Shown here: positions 36,901 through 49,658 of the stretch, one piece after another
Layout of the letters: each line of letters starts with the position of its first letter
Numbering within the stretch: the first letter of the stretch is position 1
Origin: Taenia hydatigena
Taxonomy: Eukaryota > Platyhelminthes > Cestoda > Cyclophyllidea > Taeniidae
DNA length: 64,000 bases
Direction of reading: 5' to 3'
Assembly: GCA_036345935.2 (NCBI GenBank)
Contig: JADWOT020000005.1
Location: 6,319,960-6,383,959, forward strand
The notes under the pieces: model-generated
Seen by the model: the letters and a program-made list of their open reading frames with translations, nothing else
Told to the model about the DNA's origin: nothing
Database searches by the model: none
Program-made: the position numbers and the translations under genes

Positions 36901-38648
36901 TTAAAGAGAGACTTGGACAGAGCATCCTTTTCCCTAGTCAGCTCCTCACAAGCTTTTCGATCATTATCCATTGCCTTTCGTGTGGCCTCCAGATCACGAT
37001 CGATTGCGGCGATATTCTCACGCAGCCGATCTCGTGTTCGCTCCAGTTCTTGCTTCTTCTCCTCTATGCTGCGAATTCGTCGACTAGCTGCCTCGTTATG
37101 ACGAACCAATTTGGCGTTCTCCGCTCGAACAGCTTCAACTTCCTCTTCTTTTAGCTAAGCAAAAAGGTACGTTTCTTAAGGTTATTTGAAAGAATTCGTC
37201 AAATTTACCATTTACACACCTTAACCTCCACCAACCGACTCGCATTTTCCGCCCGAATGTTCTCGGTGAGAGCCACCTGGGCGTCTAATTTTGACTGCGC
37301 ATCGGCGAGTTTTGCTTCAGCCAGTTGGAGTTTTCGATTCATCTGCTCAAAGGAGATCCGCAGAGTCCGGTTCTCCTCCTGCTTAACTTTGAGCTCCTCC
37401 TGCAGTTTTTCGATGACCTCGCTGATGGACCGAATCTGCGCGTGTTTCAGCTCAACCTCCTCGCGCACATAATTCATCTCTTGCTCCATCTTCTCCTTCT
37501 TTCGTAGCTCTCTTTGAGCTTCACTGGCTTTTTCCTAACGACACATTTATTGCTAAATCCGACAAGTTTAATGAACAGATGGAATAATAGATGAATCCAC
37601 GCTGCTTCCAACGATACAATCCTTCAATTTATTCAACAAACTCCCTGTAGAACTTCCAGTTTTATACACTGCAATCTGTCTGAGACAAAAAGATCAAAAG
37701 TCATAATTTGTTCTTAAACAAAGCACCCCCTCCATAAAAGCGCTTAATTCCTAAACTATCTAGTAGTTGTTTTGATTCTACAATCCGTAGCGATGTCGTA
37801 CCTGAATATCCCGACCTAGCTCTGCGATTTTTTGTTGAGCACTGAAGATCTCCTCCTGAAGTCCGTTAATTTGCTCCTTAGTCGAATCGATTTCCTCACG
37901 CAATTTCGCATTTTCAGCAGCCTGCTCAGATTTCTCTTTAGTTAGCTTCTCTAAGTTTTTGGAAAGCTCAGCTATTCTAAGAACGGAAGAGATGTACACT
38001 GAAAATCCAGCTACTAGAAAATGATGGTTTCAAATACATGCACGCCTCTACACACACTCCAAAATTTGAATTAATTGTGGAAGCATCACCCATTCTAGGC
38101 AGAGAAGAACTACTTACGCATCAGCTCCAACCTCTCCTGACCCCCCTTTTTCAATAATATTGCTGAGCGTAGCTATTTCTTCTTTCAGGCGTTTAATGCG
38201 TTCCCGAGCCTGATTCTCCTTACCAGTAGCGGCTTCAACAAGTGTCCAAGCACTTTCCAACTCCTTCTTAAGCGCAAAAATATTGGCAGGGCTTTCACTG
38301 GATATCTTTTTCACGTGATCTAAGCGCACAGAATTCGACAAAATATCCGCCCTTAACTCCCGACACTTCCTCATTAACTTTTTCTCATTTTCATGAGACT
38401 TTTGAAAAGCTGCCATGATTTTTTCATATTCTTCGCAGAATTTTCCCAGCAACTTATTCCCCTTTAACTCACCTAATAGCTTTTCATGCTAATGTATTGG
38501 AGTGCATGCACATACTGAATTATACTCTTCACATAGCTGATTGAAGGATGATTCGTCTATTGCAGGCTTGAATACACCTTTCAGTAGATTTTTATCATGC
38601 TTCAGAGTATAAGAAAAATGGAATCCGTACCAGTTCAACCATCACCAT
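33977..38648 (-). CDS. CFAP58: CFAP58 (CCDC147) coiled-coil flagellar protein
   Basis: CFAP58 is an axonemal and sperm-flagellum protein in animals. Exons on the minus strand are 38631-38648, 38516-38599, 38118-38488, 37802-37976, 37220-37534, 35934-37154, 34685-34909 and 33977-34375. Together they give 935 residues with consistent phases (human 872). Almost the whole product is heptad-rich coiled coil. Diagnostic blocks are ESSFNQLCEEY near the start, FRKKIAEAQTKLKQQENLYE with SDRNLYSKNL in the long exon, RRNDDLANLYEKIRIQKSVL, NVHRWRKLE at the exon-6 donor, and VLARQPGPE with SLQKRLIGKTEEV in exon 7. The acidic C-tail is species-specific. The first two exons and their 31- and 27-nt introns are the least certain. 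Confidence 0.93.
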
Positions 38649-39146
38649 AAGCCAAAAACTTCATTCAAAAGAAAATAAACACATTAGTCGAGAGATATGG
38701 GCGGTATCGAAGCAACCTTTGAAGTCAAGGTCAATGGCCAAATAGGTTTCAAAAGAATGAGTATGCACTACTGCGACCACTAAATGGATAAAAACGTCCA
38801 AAATGTCCAATAAAAAATCAGATAAGAAGCGAAAAAAAAGCAAAAAAGAAAGCACGGGCAAAAGGAGTAGTAAGGAGAAATTGGAAGTAGGAATCTTGAG
38901 AAAAGCAAAAGGTATAAGCCAATAAACTGGTGAGAAGTTTTACCGAAAAATAAGTTTGCTGGCAGGAAAAAATCCGAATTTCACGTAAACAACGCAATTA
39001 CTCAAAGGCAATCCTGGTGAATGGCAATCTTTTTAGTACCGAGATGTGCCCTTATTTACCCCGTGAGGATGAGCCAAGTTGCGTAGCTTCTACCCAGGGG
39101 TTGCGGTGACCTGATTTTGTGCTCATAGATATACTGAACTACGTGG
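38649..39146. other. Upstream region of CFAP58
   Basis: AT-rich sequence upstream of the proposed start codon. No motif was assigned. It ends at the complete TRIM insertion. Confidence 0.4.
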
Positions 39147-40030
39147 TGTAATACATTGTTTGCTTGAACTACCGGATGCGGTCAGGACCACAGAGGTGGC
39201 CAACTTGCTCTAGCTGTTTTGGCTGGCATCCGGGCCATGCCAGCAGCTCATTTCCCTCTGCCCATTAATATGTATATTCTACCTGCGTATTCTGCCTTTT
39301 TTGTCTCAGAGGGAGCCTTGGGACGCTACATTTATAGCAGCGGAAAGCGGACCCTACCTTATAAGGTTTCCATCCCGATCTCTACCGCCTGTGGCATATT
39401 GCAGCGGTGCGAAAGAAGTGCATGTGCTACGTACAAGCTAAGAATGATGTCCGCCTCCAGCATCTACCCCTTCTCCGTCTTATACATGAAAGCCATTAAC
39501 AACTGAAGCGACACTGACCATGGACCATCTGGAAAGTTTCCTTCCCAAGATTACCCTTAATATACTTGCTTAAGGAGATCAGCGTGCTAACGCCCCCCCT
39601 ACGAACATACTGATGGTCGACAGAACCACTTATTCTACACTTTGTTCTCAGGCCAGTCGAAACTCGAAGTCCAATGCACTGTCGAGAGGGATCACTGACG
39701 TTGGTGTCAAGCGGCGAATGTCGGCGACTGGCATGGTTAGCTCGTGGATGCTTCTTGCAGCACTGAGTATGTTGTGATGTCTGAGGCGGAAGGTGTATTA
39801 AGGGTAGTGTTGGGGACGACGCTTGAAAGAGTAGAGGGACAGTTTAGTACTTTGATCGTTTGAACTACCGGATTCGATCAGGGTCACGGGGGTTGCCATA
39901 TATTGCTTTAGCTGCGTAGACTGGCCTTTAAGTCATGCCAGCAGCTTATATCCTTCTGTCCGTTGAACACATATATTCTACCTTAGCATTCTGCTTTTTT
40001 TGCCTTTTAAGAGAGCCTTGGGACGCTACA
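39147..40030 (+). mobile_element. Complete TRIM (LTR-internal-LTR, 884 bp)
   Basis: The 5' LTR is 39147-39330 (TGTAATACATTG...GACGCTACA) and the 3' LTR is 39843-40030. They flank a 512-bp internal region. Directly after the 5' LTR is TAGCAGCGGAAAGCGG, a plausible tRNA primer-binding site. Directly before the 3' LTR is a purine tract (GAAAGAGTAGAGGGACAG, 39825-39842). The insertion is bracketed by cgtgg at 39142-39146 and 40031-40035, a perfect 5-bp target duplication. The internal region has no long frame and no gag/pol residues, so mobilisation must have used proteins in trans. It lies between the divergent CFAP58 and BMS1 genes. Confidence 0.93.
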
Positions 40031-40140
40031 CGTGGGTTATCCAGCATCAACAAACGGTACTTCCCATGGAAAACCAATCGTTAGAAATTATGACGTGAAA
40101 GTACAATACGCAGATAGGTCCAATCATTTTTAAAAGCAAT

Positions 40141-40323
40141 TTCAACATTATTTGTTTAGACTACCTGCTTCGGCCAGGCCCACAGATATGGCCATATTAC
40201 TCTAGCTGCGTAGGCTGGCTTCCAGACCATGCAAGCAGCTCTTTCCCCTCTGTCTGTTGATTATGTGTATTCCATTATAGTATTCTGCCTTCTTTTGCCT
40301 CTAGGGAGCCTCGGGACGCTACG
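40141..40323 (+). mobile_element. Solo LTR with 5-bp target duplication
   Basis: This 183-bp LTR copy (TTCAACATTATTTG at its start, GGGACGCTACG at its end) is flanked by gcaat at 40136-40140 and 40324-40328. It lies about 110 bp after the complete TRIM and about 390 bp before the BMS1 start codon. Confidence 0.92.
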
Positions 40324-40710
40324 GCAATGTTTGCAAAAGGAATACAAATTTTCGCCAACCAATGTGCGAGAACACAATCTCTTAATTTTTCATTTACCTA
40401 AACCGACGTATGATGAAAAACTGTTGAGTTCGATTTAAATCCTTTCAGAAAATGGGGAATACGTGATTATTTTTAAGCACCACTCATAAGACATTCGCTA
40501 CTTTTGATGAGGTGAGTCGTTAAGATGCCCATGACATTAAAAACATTTCGCATGGCTTGAATAATAAAATTCATATTTTTTTGCACACATTTACCTACTC
40601 ATATGAACTCGGTTTCTTTGTTTGTGTGGACATGTTTCGGTAGCGCTCATGTGAGGGTTCGTTTTGCCACTCGTGCCTTTCTGTGGGTTTTGGTGTTTTT
40701 ACGTGTCTGA
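40324..40710 (+). promoter_or_regulatory. BMS1 upstream region
   Basis: The interval between the solo LTR and the BMS1 start codon must hold the core promoter and 5' UTR, unless transcription starts inside the LTR. No element was assigned. Confidence 0.35.
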
Positions 40711-43700
40711 ATGAACGAGTCAAACAGGAAGAGTCATCGGACGCCTCGAAGTGGAGCAAAAGCTTTGAAAAAAACCAGGTTGGAAAATGCGCCAAAACTA
40801 CAGAATTCTAAAGGATTTGCCATTCAGCATACTACTAAAGCTGCGAGGAAAGTCAGGAAGACACTAGATCGAGAGACAAAGAAATATCATCTTCCAAACA
40901 GTGTTGCAAGTTCTGTCATTTTTTCTCCGCCTCTGGTTGTTGGCATTGTTGGTCCACCCAGGTGTGGGAAATCTACATTACTGCGTGGGCTAATCAGGCA
41001 TTTTGGTCGCCAGATTGTTCCAAATATTACGGGTCCGATAACTGCTGTCGTCGGCAAAAGGCTTCGACTAACTTTGGTCGAGTGTGATTGCAACATTAAT
41101 AGCATGATTGATGTTGCGAAGATCGCTGACCTGATCCTACTCGTCGTCAATGTGTCAAAGGGCTTGGAGATGTATCATTTCGAATTCATTAGCATGCTAC
41201 AAGTCCATGGAATGCCTCGAGTCATCCCAGTACTTAATCATTTAGACCAGTTCAAAGAGTCATCCTCTTCGAGGGCACTTCGGAAGAAAATCAAACAGCG
41301 GTTGTGGACCGATTTGTCCGCGAAGATTTTCCTCCTATCACGTTTTGTGCAGAAAAAAAGTACGTCCTTTTTGACAGGATATTTTGTACTTTTAGGTCAT
41401 TATCGCAAAAACAGTGAAGTAAATGCCAAAATTATTGATGGTGATTATATGCCTGCCGAGATTCAGCGCTTGGCTCGTCTCATGGTTGTGAAATCTCCCA
41501 GACCGTCCGACTGGCGGGTCGGCCATCCGTATATGTTGGTGGACCGTTTGGAGGACGTGACGAATCCCAGAATTCTTGCAGAAGATGAGAAAGCCAGCCG
41601 TGTGATTAGTCTCTATGGTTGGGTCCGAGGAGCTCCCATCGAAGCTTCTTTCTCCAACCCTCTTGTCCACATCCCCGGTCTTGGTGACTTTCCGATTTCA
41701 GAATGTACTCGTCAGCAGGACCCCTGTCCCACCCCGGCTCAACTTATGCAATCCTATGCGTCCACTGAAGAGACCATCGAAGCTAAATTGAAGAAGCGCC
41801 TTTCCGAAGGAGAACGCAAGGTAAAAGATGACAAATATTGTTTTTCAACTCTTCGGAGTTTAAGCCTATAAGCGTTTACAGTAGTTGCGAAAAATCCTAC
41901 CTTTGTTGATAAAAATTCTGATTAAATATGGTTTTCTCAATAAAGCATCTATCCAATTAGTCGCTTAAATATCCACCTTGTATGTGGTGGTCCGCTTTAG
42001 AATTGGAACTGAGTTTGCCTTTCCCGAGGTTGATGCTATATTTCGACCAACTCGTAGACATCCAGAGGCTTGTGAGTCTATAAGCACAAGGTAAAGCATC
42101 AATCGCAGCTTTCCTTACTCCTCTGATCTTCATTTAGCTCTATGCACCAATGTCGAGCGTCGGTGGGGTGCTGCTAGATCGCGATGCCACATATATTGAT
42201 TTGGGCGGAAGTCACCACTTGGGCGGTGGTCGGTTGACATCCGGTCGTCAGGTTGTGGTAGGAGCGGGCGAAGCTGATTTGGCCAAAGCCCGCGACCTCC
42301 TTTCAGTCGCCGGTCACGGTCTAGACGAGCGATTGGAGCACGATCACCGAGTTCAAATGCTCACTGGTGCGCCCTTCTTGGAGCCGTCTGCAAAAGGTTT
42401 TGATGAAGATTCTGGCTCTGATGAGGAAAATGGTAGCGACAGCTCCGAAGGGGGCGATGATATTGAAGTCAATGAAGACGGCGATGCCGGACTGCGGATG
42501 TTCGAGGACACGGTACTATCAGACGCAGAAAATGAATCCATGGAGGTGGATGGTGATGACAATGGGGAGAGAGATCTGCTGAGGACCAAAGCGAACGCTC
42601 AGTTCAATAGTCAGTATCGTAACCTGAAGGACGCTTTCGACAGTATGTAGTCTTGATTCCTTTATTGTTGACTGCCTTAATTAGCTACTTATCATCTAAT
42701 TATTTACTTGACATTGCTGCGTATTGGAAAAGAGGTTGGTGGTCATGTACTGATCCCATAGTAACCGGTCAATTCTATTTCAGATCTGGGTTGGGAAGAG
42801 ACAGAAACGGGTCGTAAGAACTGGAGACGCATAATTTACAATGCTGGTATGCTATACTCCGTTCTATATTTGTTTTTCGCAGAATATGAACCACAGAACT
42901 TGATGTTGCCATCAAAAGGGGATAAGCTTTTTACTATTGAAAAAAGCTTAGTAATGATTTCTTATCAGTGGAATAGACGGTTTCATTATTTTAAACACAT
43001 ATATTGCTCTGATAGTTGTCGATTTTTACGTTTGTGTAGATGCCATGTAAAGCAAAATGCCTTCCAATTTTCTACACAATTCCACTCCAATCCTCTCAAA
43101 TCAAACTATTTCATGATGAGTTTAATAAAATCTGATAACGTTGTGTTGCTTTAAGCAAAGCCACTTCAAAACAAACCTATTTTCTTAAAGCATTCGAAAT
43201 TTGTTCGACATCAGCACACGGTCCAATGAACTATTCGGACTGTAGAGCCGTAATTTGTCCTCGTACGCAGAGGCAGTTTTGTAGTAGAGGGCGTTGCTTT
43301 GGGCGGGCGTCACTTGGGCATGATTCTTTAGTTTCAGTAATATTGAAAGGCATTTACTAAGCATTCCATTATTCAGTAGCTGTGGGAATTACCCTTAATC
43401 ATCCTTTTCCGTTGCAGATGATGAGGCATCAAAAAAAGCGGGCACATCCACTCTCACCGGTGAAATGTTCATTGTATCCACTATAATGGACACCACAGCC
43501 CACGGAACCGATGCTGACGACGTCACTTTGCCCCAGCAACGAACTGTTTCTATCGATTGGTCCGCTTCGGCGGCCCTCATTGCGAATAGTTTCACTACAG
43601 GTGATTGGAACCCCTCGGAAGACGCCGAGCAGTTGCTAGCTGCGGACGCCAAAGCACAGAGGGTGATGGAGGAGTTGAAGGTCCAAAAAATGGCTAAGGC

Positions 43701-46700
43701 AGCGGGTAGTAGAGTGCAATATAAACCCGAAAGGAAGCTGGTCAAGGGAGGTGTCAGAAACTCAGATGTTGAGGAAGATGAGGTTTTGGGGGAAGAATTT
43801 GAAGATACTGGTCCGGTGAACGAGATGGAGGGAGAGGTCTCCAGTAATGAAAAGGAGGAGGACAATGATGACCCTACTAAGGGATTTGAAAAGGTTGACC
43901 ATTCGCATTCATATTTACCTTAAGTCCTGCTTTTTTATCCTGAACGGCGTCAATTTGCATCCATAGTATTTGGTTTTGCCTTTTTTGCGTTTTCGAAGAA
44001 CACTACTTTACCTGCAGTAGAGCATTTGGTCTCTTAGCTTTATCTTATTCCGCACAAACATAAGGTCCATCTATTTAGCACCTTTAACTTGTCCATTTTT
44101 CAAAGCAGCCTTACCATTTCTAAAACGACAAACTTGCTTGTTTGCCCGGAGCAAAATCGTGGTCGTGTATGCATTCATCATTCACATCGGTTTCAGCTTA
44201 CCTCATTCTTGTTGCAATTGCCTAAATTGCGATCAAGATCACCAAGCGGGGCAGAACTTCACCGGTTTATTAATCACATGGCAATTACTGATACGCTGAC
44301 CTAAAGCCCGTGCTGAAGGAATGCATGCATCTCAAGTTTGACTTTGTGTAATGATGGTGTGAGTCAACATAGTGGGAATCCGATTTATCACTATTACCGA
44401 CTTCTTGCAGAGCTTACTTCGTCCGACTAAGCGTGAGCGCATTCTGGAGAAGCGTCGGCGTCACAAGGAGCTCTTCAATCGTCTCTATGAGGCCGCTCAG
44501 CGCGGGTCTGGTACTAGCGCGGACGAGCCAGCGACGGCTTTCTATGACAAGATGGTCTCCAAGACGGACGCTCAGCAGCAGCTGAATCGCGAGATCCATG
44601 ACAGATTACCCCCCGATGTTCGCGAAACCGTCGAGGGTGTACCTCCTGGGTCCTATGTGCGTCTTCAAATTGTCGGTCGGTTTAGCTTCCTGTTTGTTTT
44701 TCGTCGACTCAGATCATTCTATTTGGTTTTTTGAGATGAATTGAGCTGTCGAGGCGTGTTTGAGTTTCCACATACATATAAACCACCTTAAAATCGTAAG
44801 TGTTTCGGTCAAATCTGATAAAGTTGAGAATGTTGCACTAAGTGCTGTCGGTTCAATAGGTATCGAATTAAAGCAAGGCTTCGATTTCAGCCGACCTTCA
44901 ATGTCTTGTGCGCGTTTTCAAGCCACCAGTCAGTCCTTGATAATCTTTTTTCGCCTAGTTTGAATTCGTGTCATTTGTGTCGCGTTTTCTGCGAGGCACA
45001 TTTTAATTGACGAGTTGGAAATTTCTTGCAAATCTCATCTTTGCCCTTCAACTGTCTCGTCTCTGGTCTTAAATTGTGTTTAAAACTCGTAAAGGCCCTA
45101 TGTCCAAGCATTGTTATCTGGCATTGATTGTGATTCTGAGGATTCTCGCATTGCTACTCACAGTGACATTCAGGAGCGATCATTCACTTCTCCTTCGACC
45201 TCGTCGATCATCTCTTTTCGGTGTACCCAATATTTAACGCAGCTTCTTCTTCACAAATGACCTCTTAAATATTATGGGCAATACATAACGGTTCACTGAG
45301 ATTTTCTTTTGCTTCAGGAGTGCCCTACCAATTCATGGCGAACTTTGATCCGCGGCAGCTGCTGGTGGTTGGAGGGCTGGCGAAGGGAGAGGAGGCAAAG
45401 GCCTTCATTCAGGCCCGTTTTCAAGCGCATCGATGGATGCGACGAGCGCTAAAATCCAACGATCCCATCACAGTATCGGTTGGGTGGCGACGCTATCAAA
45501 CGATCGGGGTTTTCTCTAAGTCAGTTCCTTCCTCTATTTTTGTACTGCCTCCTTGGTTCCTCACCTTTTATTGCAATGTTAAGCGCAAACAGCTTGCCGG
45601 ACTTGCTTGTTTTAAATGGTATAGAAGACGTAAATAATCCACACTTTACCATTCCTTTTTGGTATTCGTTGTCCGTCAATAATCCGACCAACAAAAATAG
45701 TGCGTGCTCATCACCGGGGTGAATGATTTGCAGCTCAGAGACCATCCCGTATTAAATTCCCTCGAATTCTGAACACTTTTCCCAGACTAGTGCCTTTACT
45801 CGTCATAGAACCCATTTTCTATGGCTCAGTGGCGTTAACTTACAAACATAGTTTGAATTCTCTCTCCTATATTACTGAATTGTGCTTTGAACTTTTTTTT
45901 TCGTTAAGGGAACATTCAGGACTTTGTTTATGCCTCTGTTTCATTTTTTAGTGCATTTGACGTTTTAATCACCTTCTTCCTTTAGTAATTTGTGCTGAAC
46001 GGGCGCATAATCTCGCCAGCTAGATTTATCATCAAACAGGACAAAATCAGGTGTTGGACGTGTCTATGCGTCCCATGAAATAATTTTGCTACTAGTTATG
46101 ACAACTGTACTGCGTCTTGTGCTGGGACGTTTGCCTGCAGTAGCGGGTATAGACTATCGAAGCAACCGTCAAATACATGTGCGATGGGGAGGAACAAATT
46201 TGCCGAGAGTTTTGTATTCACATAAGTAGGTCTTCGCCTGTCTGTTGCTTGCGCGCTAGGTGACAATAGTGATTGTTTTTGTAACGCCCCGCCTTCTATT
46301 GGCTGTCGTTGCAGCGAAATTGCTTTTAGGTAATCAGAACCCCTTACCCCCTAGGTCTATGAAAGCCCACTTTTCATATTATCAGGGTGAGGTAGCGTAT
46401 GCAAATCAGCACTTCTGTCACATTGCAGGGAGGAGCACAATTTCCGAAAGCGCTACCTCAAATACGCCCTGGCGCATGAACATTGTCATATCACTTTTTA
46501 CGGACCCGTGGTTTCTGCGAAAACGGGGGTTGTCGCTATTGTCAACTCCACGTGGCGGGAGCAGGTAACTTGGACATGCTCTGCCTTATCTTGCAATACA
46601 GCCGTTTACCCTCCGATAATCACAACACTTCATTCTTGCGCCTTGTTTAGAAGCAACCCTGTTAGGCTCTTCAATGGCGCAACCTATACTGCTATTCCAA

Positions 46701-48077
46701 TTTTTCTTAATCACATGAAACTCCCACATCCAGTGCGGTACTCGCCATATCAAATAACCAAATTAAGACAGTGGTACGCTGACCCTTCACTCCAATAGTA
46801 TCCTGTCAAGGGGCATAAAACACTCAGGACGGCTCTGAGGTATTTCTATTTCACGCAGATGAATAAATTTGTGCTGCTGGTTATGGTGGGGTTCGTCGTA
46901 GTTCACGCTTGACCGCCGTTCAGAAGGCAATGATCTTATTGTCAATCAGTCCACGGGTCTGAGCGTATCTGTCTGAACTACAGGGGTCATATGAATGTGC
47001 TCATTTGTGCACCAATTTATTGAAATGCAGTTTACTTTCCTTCAGCATAAAACTTAATTCAAATGTCTTTCCCTTTTAGACCGAGACTCTCATTTCACCA
47101 AAATTTAGAATTGCCGGGACGGGCAGTGTAACCGACTGCAATGAGTCCTTCCAGATAATGAAGAAGCTCAAATTGGTCGGCCATCCATACAAAATCTTCT
47201 CCAAAACCGCCTTCATTCGCGGTATGTTCAACTCGGAGCTTGAGGTGGCTAAAATGATCGGTTCCAAGATCCAGACTGTCTCTAAAGTCAGGGGTAATGC
47301 ACCTTTTTTCAAGATACAATAGAGCGTGTTGACGTGCATAACACATATTGGGACTTTACCTTAGGTCTAATAAAGAACGCTCTCACAGGGACGAGTCACA
47401 AACCGGGTGACTTCCGAGCCACGTTCGAGGCACCGATTCGAATGGCGGACATAGTGTTTGTGCGAACCTTTGTGCCCATTGAACTGACTGCTTTCTTCAA
47501 TCCCATTCCTAACCTCCTCTTGACCTCTGCTCGAACCGCAGCCTCTACCACTAACCAAACGCAGTGGAGAATGCTTCGCACCATGGGCGAGTTACGGTGG
47601 GATACGGGCACTAAGGTAGAGGTCAAGGAGGACTCAAAATACAGGGAAGCACAACGTGTGCCTTTCGCGCCTCCACCACTGACTGTACCCACCAAACTAG
47701 TCGCGGCGCTACCCTTCGCTGATAAGCCTAAGCTGAGTAAGAAACAGCTGCGTACACAGCGCTTCAGGAATGACGAAGTGAGGCTCGCTCGGAACATCGG
47801 CGTACCGGCACCAATATCAGAGGTGGCTGAAGTGGAGGACGCTCCTGTTCCCATCGGGCACGATTACGAACGCGCGCAGCTCATTCAACGCTTGCGGCGG
47901 TTGAACGCGGCCTATCAGGAGCGGGAGAAGAGCAAAATGGTCGTTCGCGTCTCGCGTCACAAAGCGAAGCGCGCCGCTGAGGCAAAGATGGCGGAGTCAA
48001 GAAATAAAAAGCGGAAGAAGGAGTTCTTCGCTCGTCATCGTGGTAGTGCTACGAGGCGCTCAGGTGTGCAGACGTAG
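40711..48077 (+). CDS. BMS1: BMS1 ribosome-biogenesis GTPase
   Basis: BMS1 is a nucleolar GTPase of the small-subunit processome. Exons are 40711-41359, 41396-41820, 42138-42642, 42784-42846, 43418-43893, 44411-44675, 45318-45519, 46429-46564, 47080-47293 and 47365-48077, for 1215 residues (human 1282). The P-loop GPPRCGKST is at residues 81-89 and the switch-like ECDCNINSMIDVAKIADL segment follows. Later blocks are the LYAPMSSVGGVLLDRD and YIDLGGSHH region, acidic low-complexity stretches, VPYQFMANFDP, DPITVSVGWRRYQTI, KKLKLVGHPYKIF, FIRGMFNSELEVAK, DFRATFEAPIRMADIVFVR and a basic C-tail. All junction phases agree. The donors of exons 5 and 6 (GTTGAC, GTCGGT) are non-consensus but homology fixes them. 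The 36-nt intron at 41360-41395 is frame-neutral. Confidence 0.95.
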
Positions 48078-48287
48078 ATGCCAATCAAAATGTACATACA
48101 CAAAAAGTGGGCATAAATCTCGTATATTAAAACACAGTTGCGTGGACCTTTCTGTTTAAAGATGCATTTTTTTGAGATTAAAGCAAATGGATGACGGGGA
48201 AGTAGTGAAAAATCGGTCTTGGAGCTTGGTTAAAGGGGATGAAATGATTTTAAAAAGGCGAAGTTATAAATCTCATAGCAATATGTG

Positions 48288-48985
48288 CTAGTAGATAGTT
48301 GGTGGCTCCGGGTCGTTATTCTGAAAGTGAAACGAGAAAAACCATAGGAAGGGTGTTTATGGCGATAGTAAGAGCAGGATGCATCGATGGTCGCGAAAAT
48401 AAGTTTGTAGCACGAAAGTTGGGATAAGCTACAGCTTCATCAATCTTTGAGGTGGTTTTCGGTGCGTGTAATAGCGTGGAAGTTGATCACTTACAGGGAA
48501 TTTTCCGGTGGTGGGTGGTGTGGGCTTTAAGCGCGTCGTCGCATGCCAGGCGTTATTTTTTTGTTGTTGTTGAAGTGAATTTATGCAGAATCGAAATTCG
48601 GTTGCAAATTTGCCTGGTCGAGTAAAACAAACTACATTCTTTGCTACGAATGTGCCACTATGCTCAGTAAAAGCGGGCGCCCAACAAGTTTATAAACAAC
48701 GAAGGAATATACCTCAGTGGGTCCAGGCTTGTTTAATCCACTAGCGCTGCCTTGACGAAAAGCACGGAAGGCCAATACGCCAACAACAGCGAGAATCCAC
48801 GCGAAGAACACGAAGAAGGAGGCGGGAATCGAACTGTTGCTCTGGTTCATAAGCGGGCTAGATTGCTCGCTCTGGCAAACGACGTCATTGCAGTAGGCTT
48901 GAGACTGTCGCAGCATGGTCAGGAGCCGCCGCATCGATGTTTCATGATTGTAGATACACTCACATGGGTCAAAATCATCTGCCAT
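48288..48985 (-). CDS. SMIM14: Small integral membrane protein 14
   Basis: SMIM14 is a conserved small ER membrane protein of poorly known role. Exons on the minus strand are 48713-48985 and 48288-48320, giving 101 residues (human 99). The N-terminus MADDFDPCECIYNHE, then MRRLLTMLRQSQAYCNDVVC, matches the family's Cys-containing head. One membrane segment (about residues 52-72, FFVFFAWILAVVGVLAF) follows. The second exon gives NNDPEPPTIY and a stop, resembling the family's Pro-rich end. The frame is open further upstream, but this ATG matches the family start. The 3' end converges on BMS1, with only 210 bp between stop codons. Confidence 0.93.
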
Positions 48986-49658
48986 ATCTAAAATTAACGC
49001 CGTGGGAAACCCATCACACCAATTAGCACGTAAAGGAAAAGCGACATAGATAAAAAGCTTTGACTTAAAAAAAACAAGGGTGAACATGGATTAAGCGATA
49101 ACGTGGGCGCAGAACAAAGAGAGCAAAAGCCAAAAAAGGTTCAAAGGGTACAAAAAGGCAAAAACTAGAGTACGCTTCACTGCAAAAATTTGCAGAGTGA
49201 AATTGCACGGAAAACATATTCATGAAAACTAAATAAACCAAGTAACACCTAGATTTACACAAAAACCCTAGAAAAAAGCGTCTAGTTAACCACAAAACTT
49301 TATTCCTACCGTAGTTTACAGTAAAGAGATCAAATCAAATGAGCAGAATCACCGCTACCGGAACAAACGACAAAATACCAACACAACACACTCTCAAATG
49401 GTTGGCTTAGTTAGGAAAAGGCATATTTAAAAATTAAAACAAAATAGAAATTAATACAAATTACGTATAAAAGCAGTATTTTTATTACACGTTTAAAAGA
49501 TACAATATTTTGTTATCAAAAAATTTATTAAGGGCATTTATCTTTTTTTGTTTTCAGGAAAGCCTTTAAAAGCTACAATAATATCTTTTGCGTTTATGTT
49601 GATTGCTAGCCGTCTGACAATTATGCCATTTTTATTTAAAAAAAAGCAGCTAATGCGT
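48986..49658. other. Upstream region of SMIM14
   Basis: AT-rich sequence with no recognisable gene. It presumably includes the SMIM14 promoter and possibly 5' UTR exons. Confidence 0.45.

Noticed and set aside
35884..37507. Plus-strand frames rich in Ser/Leu/Phe
   Set aside because: They are complements of the CFAP58 coiled-coil exons.
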